A stretch of 64,000 nt of DNA from an uncultured Paracoccaceae bacterium (GTDB lineage Bacteria; Pseudomonadota; Alphaproteobacteria; Rhodobacterales; Rhodobacteraceae): NCBI GenBank assembly GCA_947496535.1, contig CANMDE010000003.1, positions 558,001 to 622,000 on the forward strand, in the 5' to 3' direction. The translations under genes and the position numbers were made by a program. The notes under the pieces were generated by a model that had not been told where the DNA came from, made no database searches, and saw only the letters and a list, made by a program, of their open reading frames with translations. Below are positions 33,607-42,679 of the stretch, one piece after another; the stretch's first letter is position 1, and each line of letters begins with the position of its first letter.

Positions 33607-34368
33607 TCAGGACAATTGAACCCGGAATAGCCCAAACGTCGCGAGGCTAATCAAAAGGGTCAGGCAGAAGGGGCGATAGTAGGGCTCATAACGTGGAATA
33701 AAAAGGCGTTGGCCGATGAACACACCTGCGGCGGTTGGCAGCGCCAGCGTCAGACCGCGTGCGACGGCTTGCCCGTCCATGACCCCATAGATGAGGAAGG
33801 TAATCATTGATGTGAGTGCGCTGATGAACAGAAACAGGACCAGTGCTGCGCGCATTTTCCGGGCGGGGGCGTCTTGTGACAGAACGTAAAGTGCGACGAC
33901 CATGCCGCCCACGGATGCAAGGCCGGTCACGATACCGGCGGTGACGCCTGACAGGTAAAGCCCAGGATTGGTTGCCAGAAAGGTCATCCGAACCTTGGCC
34001 AGTTGCACTGCCGCAAGCGCTACGATCACCACCAGCGCAATGGTTTTTGTGGTTCCAACCGGTAAGGTCGTGGTGAGCGCAAGGCCAAGAGGCACACCGA
34101 TGGTCGACCCAATGACAAGCCCCCAGACGACGCCGCGATCCGCCTCTTGCCAGCCGCCACGGGCCATGAGCAGGGATGCTGTCATCTCAAGCCACCAGCA
34201 TACCGGAATCAGCTCGACCGGTGGTAGGATCAGAATAGCTGTGGCCATTACCAAGGCCGATAGCGCGAAGCCGGAAAACCCACGGACAATGCCTGCGATC
34301 ACCACGATCACGATCAGGATGGAGAGATCCTGCCCAGTCAGATCGGTGATGGTCAGCAGGCTTTCCAT
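33607..34368 (-). CDS. TauE/SafE (TSUP) family permease
   Basis: A 253-residue membrane protein with about eight hydrophobic helices and the two TSUP halves: IAGIVRGFSGFALSALVMAT near the N-terminus and VTAGIVTGLASVGGMVVALY in the middle. Members export organic or inorganic sulfur compounds such as sulfite or sulfoacetate. The start at 34368 has AGGGG 8-12 nt upstream. It is the second TSUP permease of this operon, 4 nt after ackA and 11 nt before soeA. Its placement next to the sulfite dehydrogenase suggests sulfite or sulfate as substrate. Confidence 0.85.
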   Translation of the reverse strand: MESLLTITDLTGQDLSILIVIVVIAGIVRGFSGFALSALVMATAILILPPVELIPVCWWLEMTASLLMARGGWQEADRGVVWGLVIGSTIGVPLGLALTTTLPVGTTKTIALVVIVALAAVQLAKVRMTFLATNPGLYLSGVTAGIVTGLASVGGMVVALYVLSQDAPARKMRAALVLFLFISALTSMITFLIYGVMDGQAVARGLTLALPTAAGVFIGQRLFIPRYEPYYRPFCLTLLISLATFGLFRVQLS

Positions 34369-34372
34369 GTCG

Positions 34373-35437
34373 TCAGCGCCCCTCCGCAATCAGGCCGAGG
34401 GCATCGCGGGCGATTTGCTTTTCCTCATCTGCGGGTACGACATGAGCCTCCAATTCACCAAAACAGGACAGATGGGTCATGATCAGGTCTCGAATCGATT
34501 TGGCGTTCTCTCCGATGCCGCCGGTAAAGGCGACTGCATCGACACCGCCCATTGCCACGATCGCTGCTCCCGCCTGACGCGCTGCCCAATGGCAGAAATG
34601 GTCCACTGCAAAGGCCGCTTCGGCGCTGCCTGATTCCAAAAGCGTCGCCATGTCGTTGGTTCCGCCCAGCGCCCGCAACCCGCTTTGCCGATTAAGGATG
34701 TCGGCGGCCTGATCGATCCCGTGAAGCTCTGCCATCCGCAAAACGGCCATCCCGTCGATGCTGCCGGCCCGCGTCCCCATGACAAGACCATCAAGTGGTG
34801 AATAGCCCATGGAAGTGGCCACCGATTGCCCGCTTCGAATGGCGCAGAGCGAGGCCCCGTTGCCAAGATGAAAAGCCAGTAGTCGTTGGGGCAGATTGTC
34901 GCCGAAATATTCCACGATGCTGGCATAACTGAGCCCGTGGAAGCCGTATCTTCTGATCCCTGCCTTTCGCAAGTCCTCGGGTATGGCGTAGGTGGTGGCG
35001 ACCGGCCTGTTGGTAGCGTGGAATGCCGTATCAAAGCTGACGAATTGCGGTAGTTCTGGCCGGGTCTGCGCCATAGCCCGGATGCCTGCGAGATTGTTTG
35101 GATTATGCAACGGGGCAAGTGGTACGCAGGCCTCGATCCGCTCCAAAAGATCGTCGGTCACGCGGGCCGGTGCGGTCAGATTGGCACCGCCATGCACAAC
35201 CCGGTGGGCAGCGGCGGTCAATGTCGCGACCGGAAAGCCACGGGCGGTTAATGACAAAAGCAGTTGCGCCAGTGCCGCTTGATGGGTGGCGGCGCTGACG
35301 TTCTGTTCATCGCGGCCGATACGCAGAATACCCGAATTGCCGATTTCACTGACCGATCCTGCGATACGTGACCGCAGATCTTCGTCAAACAGTTCTATCT
35401 TGAGCGATGAGGACCCGGCATTGATGACAAGGATCAT
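34373..35437 (-). CDS. ackA: Acetate kinase
   Basis: A 354-residue kinase of the acetokinase family that makes ATP and acetate from acetyl phosphate and ADP. The N-terminal MILVINAGSSSLKIELF phosphate-1 motif, HRVVHGG, FHLGNGASLCAIRSGQS and the C-terminal AFTGGIGENA adenosine motif are intact. It is about 40-50 residues shorter than E. coli AckA. Start and upstream pta stop overlap by 4 nt. Beside xsc, whose product is acetyl phosphate, this gives direct substrate-level phosphorylation from taurine. Confidence 0.92.
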   Translation of the reverse strand: MILVINAGSSSLKIELFDEDLRSRIAGSVSEIGNSGILRIGRDEQNVSAATHQAALAQLLLSLTARGFPVATLTAAAHRVVHGGANLTAPARVTDDLLERIEACVPLAPLHNPNNLAGIRAMAQTRPELPQFVSFDTAFHATNRPVATTYAIPEDLRKAGIRRYGFHGLSYASIVEYFGDNLPQRLLAFHLGNGASLCAIRSGQSVATSMGYSPLDGLVMGTRAGSIDGMAVLRMAELHGIDQAADILNRQSGLRALGGTNDMATLLESGSAEAAFAVDHFCHWAARQAGAAIVAMGGVDAVAFTGGIGENAKSIRDLIMTHLSCFGELEAHVVPADEEKQIARDALGLIAEGR

Positions 35438-36372
35438 GGCTGATATCCCGCCGCGATAACGCCGAGCGCGGCGGAGGCCATGCGGTCTGGTGCCTTTTGG
35501 GACCGGCTGGTTAGCAGGATTGGCACCTTGGCCCCTAGCACGATGCCTGCGGCGCAACAGCCCATTCCAAGCACCATCAGTTTGAAGAGTGCATTGCCCG
35601 AGGTAATGTTTGGCACAACCATGATATCGGCATTGCCCGCCACGTCGGACTTGTATTTTTTGGCGGATGCAGCCGCTTTGGAAAAGATAAGATCAAGTGC
35701 CATCGGGCCCTGCACGATGGCGTCTGGCAGGGCAGTTTTTGCCCAGTCGGCGATCTCTGCGGATTCGACGGTATTCTGGACCGATGGGATCACATCCTCG
35801 GTCGGGGCAAGCAACCCGGCCCTTGGGGTGTCGATACCAAGATGTTTGGCAAGCTGGACTGCGTGGGTCAGGCAAGCCTTTCGGGTTTCCACGTCCGGGT
35901 TCACGTTCAGCGCGGCGTCGGTCAAAAGCAGGGGCCGGTCTGAATTTGGGCCGGTGATATGAAAGATATGTGCACAACGGCTGCCCTTTTCACGCAAGCC
36001 GGCGGCGGACGGCAGCAGTCCTTTGAGGAAGGTCGAGGTGTGGACCTGACCTTTCATTATGGCGTCAACCTCGCCGTTGCGGGCCAGTTCTGCTGCTTTA
36101 TGAGACGCGGTTTCTTTGGGCGCATCGATAATTGGTAGATGCGAAATGTCCCATCCGATCTTGTCGGCAGTTTCATTAATGCGGTTTGAATCACCGATCA
36201 GAACAGGATCGGCAAGACCGGCATCGACAGCCTCGCGCAGTCCTTGCAGCGGGTTGGCTCCGCCGGCATTTACGAGGGCCACCCGTGGGACGTTCAATGG
36301 AGCCGCCCGGTCTAACAATGATTGCGGGCAATGCGGTGTCGTTGTTGACAAAAATGGATAGTCGTCGGTCAT
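35434..36372 (-). CDS. pta: Phosphate acetyltransferase
   Basis: A 312-residue member of the phosphate acetyl/butyryltransferase family, converting acetyl phosphate and CoA to acetyl-CoA. The family motifs DAIMKGQVHTSTFLKGLL, FHITGPNSDRPLLLTDAALN and the C-terminal NITSGNALFKLMVLG are present. It is the short form lacking the N-terminal DRTGG domains of E. coli Pta, the type normally found with xsc. The start at 36372 follows AAAAAGG; a 14-residue longer frame is unlikely. It lies 13 nt after tauE and overlaps ackA by 4 nt. Confidence 0.92.
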   Translation of the reverse strand: MTDDYPFLSTTTPHCPQSLLDRAAPLNVPRVALVNAGGANPLQGLREAVDAGLADPVLIGDSNRINETADKIGWDISHLPIIDAPKETASHKAAELARNGEVDAIMKGQVHTSTFLKGLLPSAAGLREKGSRCAHIFHITGPNSDRPLLLTDAALNVNPDVETRKACLTHAVQLAKHLGIDTPRAGLLAPTEDVIPSVQNTVESAEIADWAKTALPDAIVQGPMALDLIFSKAAASAKKYKSDVAGNADIMVVPNITSGNALFKLMVLGMGCCAAGIVLGAKVPILLTSRSQKAPDRMASAALGVIAAGYQP

Positions 36373-36385
36373 GCACGGTACCTTT

Positions 36386-37129
36386 TTACCACTGGATCGT
36401 CCGCAGAAGACCAAGCGCCGACAATATCAGCAAGAGTAAAACCGCAAATCTCTGAAATGTGGTCGGTGAAGTCGTGAAAAATTGTCTCCCCCCGAGCCAG
36501 GCGCCGAGGCCCAGCAACGGAAAGGCCAGTACGGCGGCTTGTGCCGTGTCCCAACCGACCAATCCGCCGTGCCAAAAGAGCGGCAGCGTTAGAAGGTCTA
36601 GACCGGTCAGATAGACAACCATGGTTGCCCGGAACGTGGCTGCGGGCATGGGTTGAGCCACCATTAATGCAGCCACCGGCAACCCGCCGATCCCGGCGCT
36701 GTTGCAAATTCCCGATAGAACACCGACTCCACCCTGTCCAAATGCGCCGATTTTCCGCTGCAATGTCCACCCAGAGAGAAGAATAAGCGATATGGTCAGA
36801 ATAATGGCCGAGATGACAATGCGAATTGTCGCCTCGCCCAATAACAACATGAAACTGACGGCGAAGGGCAGGGCGAGTGCTGCGCCTGAAAGTAGAGTGA
36901 TGACCCTTCGCCAATCGATATGCCCCCGGATCCCACGTGCCTGAAACAGCGTCATCAGCATTTCGCAGGCAAATACGACCGGTATAAGTGGGAGCGGATT
37001 GGTGACGAGCGCCGCTATAGCGATGAAGATCGCGGAGAACCCAAACCCCGAATAACCCCGTACAAAGGCCGCGCCCAGCAGGGCTGCGGCCAATGTTGCT
37101 GTAATTCCGGGGCTGAGGTCGAATGGCAA
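36386..37129 (-). CDS. tauE: Probable sulfite exporter, TauE/SafE family
   Basis: A 247-residue TSUP permease with about eight hydrophobic segments. The characteristic FVRGYSGFGFSAIFIA is at residues 22-37 and GVGVLSGICNSAGIGGLPVA in the second half. The start codon is TTG (37127-37129), placed 1 nt after the xsc stop and with the end of xsc providing AGGG as ribosome-binding site; no in-frame ATG would keep the first TSUP motif. Adjacent to xsc, it matches TauE/TauZ of taurine degraders, thought to export sulfite. It shares only general family features with the other permease in the operon. Confidence 0.86.
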   Translation of the reverse strand: MPFDLSPGITATLAAALLGAAFVRGYSGFGFSAIFIAIAALVTNPLPLIPVVFACEMLMTLFQARGIRGHIDWRRVITLLSGAALALPFAVSFMLLLGEATIRIVISAIILTISLILLSGWTLQRKIGAFGQGGVGVLSGICNSAGIGGLPVAALMVAQPMPAATFRATMVVYLTGLDLLTLPLFWHGGLVGWDTAQAAVLAFPLLGLGAWLGGRQFFTTSPTTFQRFAVLLLLILSALGLLRTIQW

Positions 37130-37130
37130 C

Positions 37131-38912
37131 CTACCCTGCGACCTGCGGTTTCATGTCCGCTTTGGAGATACCGGCGACCCGCACTGGTTTCTTCATCGCG
37201 TCCCGGCGGAATGGTTCGCCCAGCTCTTGGTTCAGGATAACCTCGATCAGGGTTGTCGTGTTGTTTTGCATTTGATCTTTGACGGCGATGTTCAGAACTT
37301 CGGTCAATTGATCCATTGTTACGGCCTGCACACCTTTGAGCCCGCAGGCTTCCGCGATCTTTGCGTAAGATACTTTGGTATCAAGTTCTGTCCCGACGAA
37401 GTTGTCATCGAACCACAGGGTCGAGTTGCGCTTTTCTGCGCCCCATTGGTAATTGCGGAACACGATCATCGTAATCGGTGGCCATTCGTCGCGACCAATC
37501 GCCGTCAATTCGTTGCACGCAATGCCGAAAGCGCCGTCACCGGCAAAGCCCACGACAGGTACGTCGGGCTGACCGATTTTGGCCCCCATGATCGCGGGCA
37601 GTCCGTAGCCGCAGGGCCCGAACAGACCGGGGGCCAGATACTTACGGGGTTCATCGAAGGAGGGGTAGGCGTTGCCGATGGCGCAGTTATTGCCGATGTC
37701 GGAGCTGATGATGGCCTCTTTCGGCAGGGCCGATTGAATGGCGCGCCACGCTTTGCGGGGCGACATCCATTCGGGTTTGTCGGCGCGGGCCCGTTCGTTC
37801 CATGTGGTGCCGGGATCGTCGTCCTCATGATCCATTGAGGATAGCTGCTGGGCCCAAGCAGATTTTGTTTGGGCAATGGTCGCTTTGCGGGTTTCGCGGC
37901 CATTGTCGCCTGCTGTCTCGCTGAGGTTGCCCAGAATGCCAGTGGCAACTTTGGCCGCATCACCGATGATACCGACCGATACCGTCTTGGTCAGGCCAAT
38001 CCGGTCGGGGTTAATGTCGACCTGAATGATCTTGGCGTTCTGCGGCCAGTAGTCCATGCCATAGCCGGGCAGGGTCGAAAACGGGTTGAGCCGGGTGCCG
38101 AGGCAAAGAACCACATCGGCTTGCTGGATCAATTCCATCCCGGCTTTGGAGCCGTTATAACCCAAAGGCCCCGCGAATAGCGGGTGTGACCCGGGGAAGG
38201 CATCGTTGTGTTGATACCCAACGCAGACGGGCGCATCCAGCCGTTCGGCCAGGTGTTGGGACGCTTCGATGCCGCCTTGTGCCAACACTACGCCCGCACC
38301 GTTGAGGATCACCGGGAATTTTGCTTCTGACAGCAGTTTCGCCGCGTCCTTGATGGCTGTTTCGCCCCCGGATGGGCGTTCGAAATCGACTATTGCGGGC
38401 AGTTCGATATCGACAACTTGGGTCCAGAAATCACGCGGGATGTTGATCTGGGCCGGGGCGCTTGCGCGCTTGGCTTGCATGATTACGCGGTTCAGCGTTT
38501 CGGCGATACGAGACGGATCGCGGACCTCTTCCTGATAGGCGACCATGTCTTCGAACAGTTTCATCTGCTCGACTTCCTGAAAGCCGCCCTGACCGATCGT
38601 CTTGTTGGCGGCCTGCGGTGTGACCAATAGAAGTGGCGTGTGGTTCCAATAAGCGGTTTTGACGGCGGTCACAAAATTCGTGATGCCGGGGCCGTTTTGG
38701 GCGATCATCATCGACATGTTGCCGGTCGCCCGCGTGAAGCCGTCGGCCATCATGCCTGCGCTGCCTTCGTGTGCGCAGTCCCAGAATGTGATGCCGGCAT
38801 CCGGGAAGATGTCCGATATAGGCATCATTGCTGAGCCGATGATGCCAAAAGCATGTTCGATTCCATGCATTTGCAAGGTTTTCACGAATGCTTCTTCGGT
38901 CGTCATTTTCAT
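37131..38912 (-). CDS. xsc: Sulfoacetaldehyde acetyltransferase
   Basis: Xsc is a thiamine-diphosphate enzyme that cleaves sulfoacetaldehyde with phosphate to acetyl phosphate and sulfite. At 593 residues it is full length. Visible are the N-terminal cofactor-activating Glu in DCAHEGSAGMMADGFTRATG, the central domain, and the ThDP/Mg motif GFAGDGAFGIACNELTAIGR with downstream NYQWGAEKRN. The C-terminal QELGEPFRRDAMKKPVR is typical of Xsc rather than acetolactate synthase. AAAGGA lies 9 nt before the ATG. A candidate TauR site is about 90-120 nt upstream (39001-39035). It heads the long operon running to soeC. Confidence 0.96.
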   Translation of the reverse strand: MKMTTEEAFVKTLQMHGIEHAFGIIGSAMMPISDIFPDAGITFWDCAHEGSAGMMADGFTRATGNMSMMIAQNGPGITNFVTAVKTAYWNHTPLLLVTPQAANKTIGQGGFQEVEQMKLFEDMVAYQEEVRDPSRIAETLNRVIMQAKRASAPAQINIPRDFWTQVVDIELPAIVDFERPSGGETAIKDAAKLLSEAKFPVILNGAGVVLAQGGIEASQHLAERLDAPVCVGYQHNDAFPGSHPLFAGPLGYNGSKAGMELIQQADVVLCLGTRLNPFSTLPGYGMDYWPQNAKIIQVDINPDRIGLTKTVSVGIIGDAAKVATGILGNLSETAGDNGRETRKATIAQTKSAWAQQLSSMDHEDDDPGTTWNERARADKPEWMSPRKAWRAIQSALPKEAIISSDIGNNCAIGNAYPSFDEPRKYLAPGLFGPCGYGLPAIMGAKIGQPDVPVVGFAGDGAFGIACNELTAIGRDEWPPITMIVFRNYQWGAEKRNSTLWFDDNFVGTELDTKVSYAKIAEACGLKGVQAVTMDQLTEVLNIAVKDQMQNNTTTLIEVILNQELGEPFRRDAMKKPVRVAGISKADMKPQVAG

Positions 38913-39000
38913 GGAGAATTGTCCTTTGATGGGCGGATAAAAAGGGCCCCAAATAGCCCCACGCGTTCGCGGTGTATTCTAGGAAGAGCGGGTAGCGGGC

Positions 39001-39035
39001 GATAGGGCCAGTTTCAATGCCCAACTATAGCCAAG
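39001..39035 (-). promoter_or_regulatory. Candidate TauR operator upstream of xsc
   Basis: GATAGGGCCAG (39001-39011), whose complement is CTGGCCCTATC, and CTATAGCCAAG (39025-39035), complement CTTGGCTATAG, give two TGG half-sites 23 nt apart in the same orientation on the minus strand. The 11-mer GATAGGGCCAG recurs exactly upstream of tpa at 42778-42788. Confidence 0.55.
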
Positions 39036-39057
39036 CGTTACATCCGTTCCGATGGTC

Positions 39058-40521
39058 TCAGTATTCTTTTTCAATGGCTTGGGCGATGAGGCCAACCCCT
39101 TCGGGAATTCGCTGGGCGTTGATAGATGAATATCCGAGCCTGAAGTAATGTCGCGGACCAGATTTGTCCGCAAAGAAGGGTGCACCGGATTCGATCAGTA
39201 CCCCTCGGTCCCGTAAGCTGAGTGCCAGTTTTCCGGTATCGACGGTTTCCGGGGCAGCGACCCATACGCTCGAACCGCCATAGGCGCCTCGGCCTGCTAC
39301 AGTTATTCCATGGGTTTGCAGGCTTTCATCCAGCACCTGCCGCCGTTCGTGATAGGCCCGGCTCATGCGGCGGACCAGCGCATCGTAGTGTCCCAAGGAC
39401 AGAAAGTAACTCACCGTGCGTTGTACATGCCCCGGCGGGTGCCGCAGGATAGACGCGCGAAGGGCACGTGCTTGGCGAATGAACGGTTCTGGCCCCACGA
39501 GATAACCCAGACGGAGCCCCGGAAAGATCGATTTTGAGAACGAGCCGACATAGATCACCCGGCCGTTTTGATCGAGCGACTTCAGAGATGGAGAGGGCGA
39601 TTTGATGAAAGACATTTCGAATTCGTAGTCGTCTTCGACAATGATGAAATTGTTGGCCTCTGCCTTGTCGAGCAATGCTTTTCGCCTGCTGACCGGCATT
39701 GTCGCTGTCGTGGGGCATTGGTGGCTGGGGGTCGTGAAAACCACGTCGATGTCGTCTGGCAGCGCGTCGGGCGGCAAGCCGTCTCTGTCGACGGGAATTG
39801 TCGATAGATTGCAGCCTGATTGCGCGAGAATATTGCGAAGTGCTGGGTAGCATGGATCTTCGATCGCAGCAGCGCGTTGCGGATTAAGAAGAATTTGTAC
39901 GGCGAGCCAAAGCGCGTTCTGCGCCCCCATAGTCACGAGGATTTCCTGATCGTTGGCCAGAATGCCCCGGCGGGGGAGAGTTTGGCGTGCGATGAACTCG
40001 ATCAGCTTGGGGTCGTCACCGTCATATGCATCTGCCGTGAGCGCGCTGAAGTCACGCAAGCCCAAAGCCTGCAAGGCGCAAAGGCGCCAGTTTGCGACAT
40101 CAAACAGCGTCTTGTCCGCTTGGCCGTAGATGAACGGATATTTATAGTTTGCCCAATCGCTGGGCTTTTCCATGCTCAGGCCTGAGGCATATTGCTGTCC
40201 GATGACCTGATCCCAATCGACGGTTCCTTTGTCCGCACGTTTGGCGGGGAAGGCGGGTGGCTCGGGTGCATTGTCCGACACGAAATAGCCGGACCGGCCA
40301 CGGGCAACCAGATAATCATCAGCGACCAGTTCGGTATAGGCCAGCGTGATGGTGATCCGGCTGACCCCCAGATGCATGGCCATCTTGCGCGATGATGGGA
40401 GCCGTTCACCGGGGCGGAACCGTCCGGCCAGAATGCCCTGCGCGACCATTTGCTGAACCCGCGCTTGCAGGGTGCCTTCGGCATTGGGGTCGAGAAAGAA
40501 GGTTTCGACTGAAATTGACAT
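39058..40521 (-). CDS. tauR: Taurine regulator, MocR/GntR family with aminotransferase-like domain
   Basis: A 487-residue MocR-type regulator. The N-terminal GntR winged helix (about 15-80; RPGERLPSSRKMAMHLGVSR, RGRSGYFV) is joined to a class-I aminotransferase fold (about 120-485). The PLP-binding lysine is probably K330 in VGSFSKSIFPGLRLGY and the cofactor Asp/Tyr region is VEDDYEFE. TauR of Rhodobacter capsulatus, of this architecture, activates tpa in response to taurine. A candidate operator overlaps its own ribosome-binding site (40524-40556), suggesting autoregulation. The gene lies immediately upstream of xsc on the same strand, 145 nt away. Confidence 0.92.
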   Translation of the reverse strand: MSISVETFFLDPNAEGTLQARVQQMVAQGILAGRFRPGERLPSSRKMAMHLGVSRITITLAYTELVADDYLVARGRSGYFVSDNAPEPPAFPAKRADKGTVDWDQVIGQQYASGLSMEKPSDWANYKYPFIYGQADKTLFDVANWRLCALQALGLRDFSALTADAYDGDDPKLIEFIARQTLPRRGILANDQEILVTMGAQNALWLAVQILLNPQRAAAIEDPCYPALRNILAQSGCNLSTIPVDRDGLPPDALPDDIDVVFTTPSHQCPTTATMPVSRRKALLDKAEANNFIIVEDDYEFEMSFIKSPSPSLKSLDQNGRVIYVGSFSKSIFPGLRLGYLVGPEPFIRQARALRASILRHPPGHVQRTVSYFLSLGHYDALVRRMSRAYHERRQVLDESLQTHGITVAGRGAYGGSSVWVAAPETVDTGKLALSLRDRGVLIESGAPFFADKSGPRHYFRLGYSSINAQRIPEGVGLIAQAIEKEY

Positions 40522-40523
40522 GA

Positions 40524-40556
40524 CTGGCCCTAGTGCTGCGTTAGACTGGACTTATC
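40524..40556 (+). promoter_or_regulatory. Candidate TauR operator at the tauR start
   Basis: CTGGCCCTAGT (40524-40534) and CTGGACTTATC (40546-40556) are direct repeats 22 nt apart. The first overlaps the AGGG ribosome-binding site of tauR and starts 3 nt before its ATG. The spacing fits the tandem CTGGACYTAA-type repeats that I recall for R. capsulatus TauR. Confidence 0.55.
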
Positions 40557-40837
40557 GCAAGCCGAACGCAAGGGCAGGACGGGTGTTGATTAATTTGTAG
40601 AAGGTTTGTGCGGAAATCTCATGGCGACAAGTCGTGACCTGTTCTCGCGGATTGTCCATATCGACGACATTCAGTTCAGAATTATCGACGGATTGTGGCT
40701 AGTTTGCGCGAAAAATTATATATTTTTTCAATGGGTTCCGCGACTAGGTGCCATATCATGGGTAAAAAAACGATTTTTTGCGCGACGGAAATTGCAGATG
40801 CCTTCGTTTGATAAGCATGATTTGATCGGAGATACCC
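40557..40837. other. Spacer upstream of tauR
   Basis: About 280 bases without a convincing gene. The part from 40690 to 40730 is AT-rich (GCGAAAAATTATATATTTTT) and could hold promoters for the small exported protein on the plus strand. An open frame beginning at 40606 overlaps the next gene out of frame and has no ribosome-binding site. Confidence 0.4.
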
Positions 40838-41155
40838 ATGAGAATGCTTGCGACTGCTTTTCTTGTTACTGCGTTTGGGCTTTGCCTGGCGACAGTGGCA
40901 ACATCGCAAACCCAACCCCCCGCACCACCACCGCTTGATGAAATGGCTGCAGAACTCGGCGTATCTGTCGAGGTTTTGGAAGGCTGCACGCCTGACACCC
41001 GGCCAGAGCCTGGCGCTCAACCGAGCCGCGAGGAACATGAGGCACGGTTGACCGAAATGGCAACCTGTCTTCAGTCGGGTAATCCTTCGATCACTGCAGC
41101 AAGTTTGGATACTGTCCTGCAGAAATACCGCCCCGAGCCGCGAGAGCGCGGCTAA
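40838..41155 (+). CDS. Small exported protein of unknown function
   Basis: A 105-residue protein with a clear Sec signal peptide (MRMLATAFLVTAFGLCLATV, then ATSQT; cleavage probably near TSQ). The mature part is proline- and glutamate-rich with two cysteines, one in LEGCTPDTRPEPG and one in MATCLQSGNP, which could form a disulfide in the periplasm. GGAG lies about 7 nt before the ATG. It sits between tauR and tpa but on the opposite strand to both, so a link with taurine metabolism is not implied. No family recognised. Confidence 0.6.
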   Translation: MRMLATAFLVTAFGLCLATVATSQTQPPAPPPLDEMAAELGVSVEVLEGCTPDTRPEPGAQPSREEHEARLTEMATCLQSGNPSITAASLDTVLQKYRPEPRERG

Positions 41156-41253
41156 GCGTTTCGGCGCCTGTCCTCCCCCCCGCGACAAGGCGTCGGGATG
41201 TTATCGTCCAAAAGTCGGCCACTCACAGAACCTCTTTTGGTTGGGACGCGGTG

Positions 41254-41288
41254 AAGAAGGTCCGGGGCTCCCGTCCCCGGGCCTTCTT
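41254..41288. terminator. Long GC-rich hairpin downstream of tpa and the exported-protein gene
   Basis: AAGAAGGTCCGGGG (41254-41267) pairs with CCCCGGGCCTTCTT (41275-41288) over 14 bp with a single G-T. It lies 8 nt beyond the tpa stop and 99 nt beyond the exported-protein stop, so it can serve both convergent genes. Confidence 0.75.
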
Positions 41289-41296
41289 ATTATCTG

Positions 41297-42679
41297 TTAT
41301 CCCAAAACCCGCTTTATGGCCTGATCGACCGCATCGGTTACCTGATCAAGATCGTCTTTGGTCGCGATCAATGCAGGTGCGAACAACAGCGTGTTGTTCA
41401 TGTCTGGTAATGACCGGTTTGTCGCACCGATGATGACCCCTTGCGCCATGCAGTCGGCAACAATGGCCATGGTCTGCTTTTCGTCAATGGGTTCTTTGGT
41501 GCTCCGGTCATTGACCAGTTCGACCCCTGCAAACAGGCCCATCCCTCTAACATCGCCGACCCATTGGTGGCGTTCCATCAACTCGTGCAGATTTCCCATC
41601 AAGTGTTCGCCCATAGCGGTGGAATTGCCGCGCAGGTTTTCTTCCTCGATGATGTTCATGTTTTCGATGGCCGCGGCCGGTCCGCCTGTGCAGCCGCCAA
41701 AGGTTGAGATGTCACGGAAATAACCCATCTTGTCCGTGTCATCCTTGAACATCTCGAACACTGCGTCGGTGGTCACGCAGCACGAGATCGCGGCATAGCC
41801 AGAGGCTACACCTTTGGCCATGGTCACGATGTCGGGTTTGACGCCGAATTGCTGGTAGCCGAACCATGTGCCTGTGCGGCCTACACCGCAAACGACCTCA
41901 TCAATGTGCAAGAGGATCTCGTATTTGCGGCAGAGTTCCTGCACCCGTTCCCAATACCCTTTGGGGGGAACGATAATGCCTCCGCCTGCGGTGATGGGTT
42001 CCAGGCAGAGTGCGCCGATGGTTTCGGGGCCTTCGCGCAGGATGACCTCTTCAATCGCGTTGGCCGCGTGTTCTGCATAAGCTTCGCCGGTGCTGCCGTC
42101 CTGGCTGCGGTATTCGAGGCAGTGCGGTACGCGCACAAAGCCGGGGGCGAAGGGGCCGTATTGCGCGTTGCGTTCGTCCTGCCCACCGGCAGAGAGGCAG
42201 GCGATGGTGGTTCCGTGATAATCGCGGTCGCGATACAGGATTTTATGTTTCTTGCCGCCGTGGTGCTTGTGGCTGATCTGGCGGACCATCTTGAAGGCTT
42301 TCTCGTTCGCCTCTGACCCGGAGTTGGCATAATAGACCCTATCCAGTCCGGGCATCTTGTCGATCAGCATCTCGGCAAACCGAGCACCGGGAATGGTGCC
42401 TGCAGCGCCTGCAAAAAAGCACATCTTGGTGATTTGCTCGGCCACCGCGTTGGCGATGCGTTCCCGACCGTAGCCGACATTCACTGTCCACACCGCACCT
42501 GAGACGGCATCGATATGTTCTTTGCCTTTAATGTCCCAGACCCGCAGTCCTTTGCCTTCGACGATGATACGTGGATCAATTGTCTCAAACGGCTTGTGCT
42601 GGATCAGGTGGTGCCAGACATGGGCGCGGTCGGCTTCAACCACGTGGCCGGGATCGTTGGTAAGGGTCTGGATATCCAT
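41297..42679 (-). CDS. tpa: Taurine-pyruvate aminotransferase
   Basis: A 460-residue class-III (fold-type I, omega) aminotransferase that moves the amino group of taurine to pyruvate, forming sulfoacetaldehyde and alanine. The PLP lysine is K289 in DIVTMAKGVASGY, with HIDEVVCGVGRTG providing the cofactor-ring Asp and YANSGSEANEKAFKM the phosphate contacts. MCFFAGAAGTIPGARFAE is characteristic of Tpa. The start at 42679 (MDIQTLTNDPG) gives normal length. A candidate TauR operator lies about 100-130 nt upstream. The alanine dehydrogenase needed to recycle alanine is not in this window. Confidence 0.94.
   Translation of the reverse strand: MDIQTLTNDPGHVVEADRAHVWHHLIQHKPFETIDPRIIVEGKGLRVWDIKGKEHIDAVSGAVWTVNVGYGRERIANAVAEQITKMCFFAGAAGTIPGARFAEMLIDKMPGLDRVYYANSGSEANEKAFKMVRQISHKHHGGKKHKILYRDRDYHGTTIACLSAGGQDERNAQYGPFAPGFVRVPHCLEYRSQDGSTGEAYAEHAANAIEEVILREGPETIGALCLEPITAGGGIIVPPKGYWERVQELCRKYEILLHIDEVVCGVGRTGTWFGYQQFGVKPDIVTMAKGVASGYAAISCCVTTDAVFEMFKDDTDKMGYFRDISTFGGCTGGPAAAIENMNIIEEENLRGNSTAMGEHLMGNLHELMERHQWVGDVRGMGLFAGVELVNDRSTKEPIDEKQTMAIVADCMAQGVIIGATNRSLPDMNNTLLFAPALIATKDDLDQVTDAVDQAIKRVLG

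Noticed and set aside
40606..40938. Possible 110-residue gene upstream of the exported protein
   Set aside because: No ribosome-binding site, an out-of-frame overlap with a gene that has a clear signal peptide and GGAG site, and no family features.
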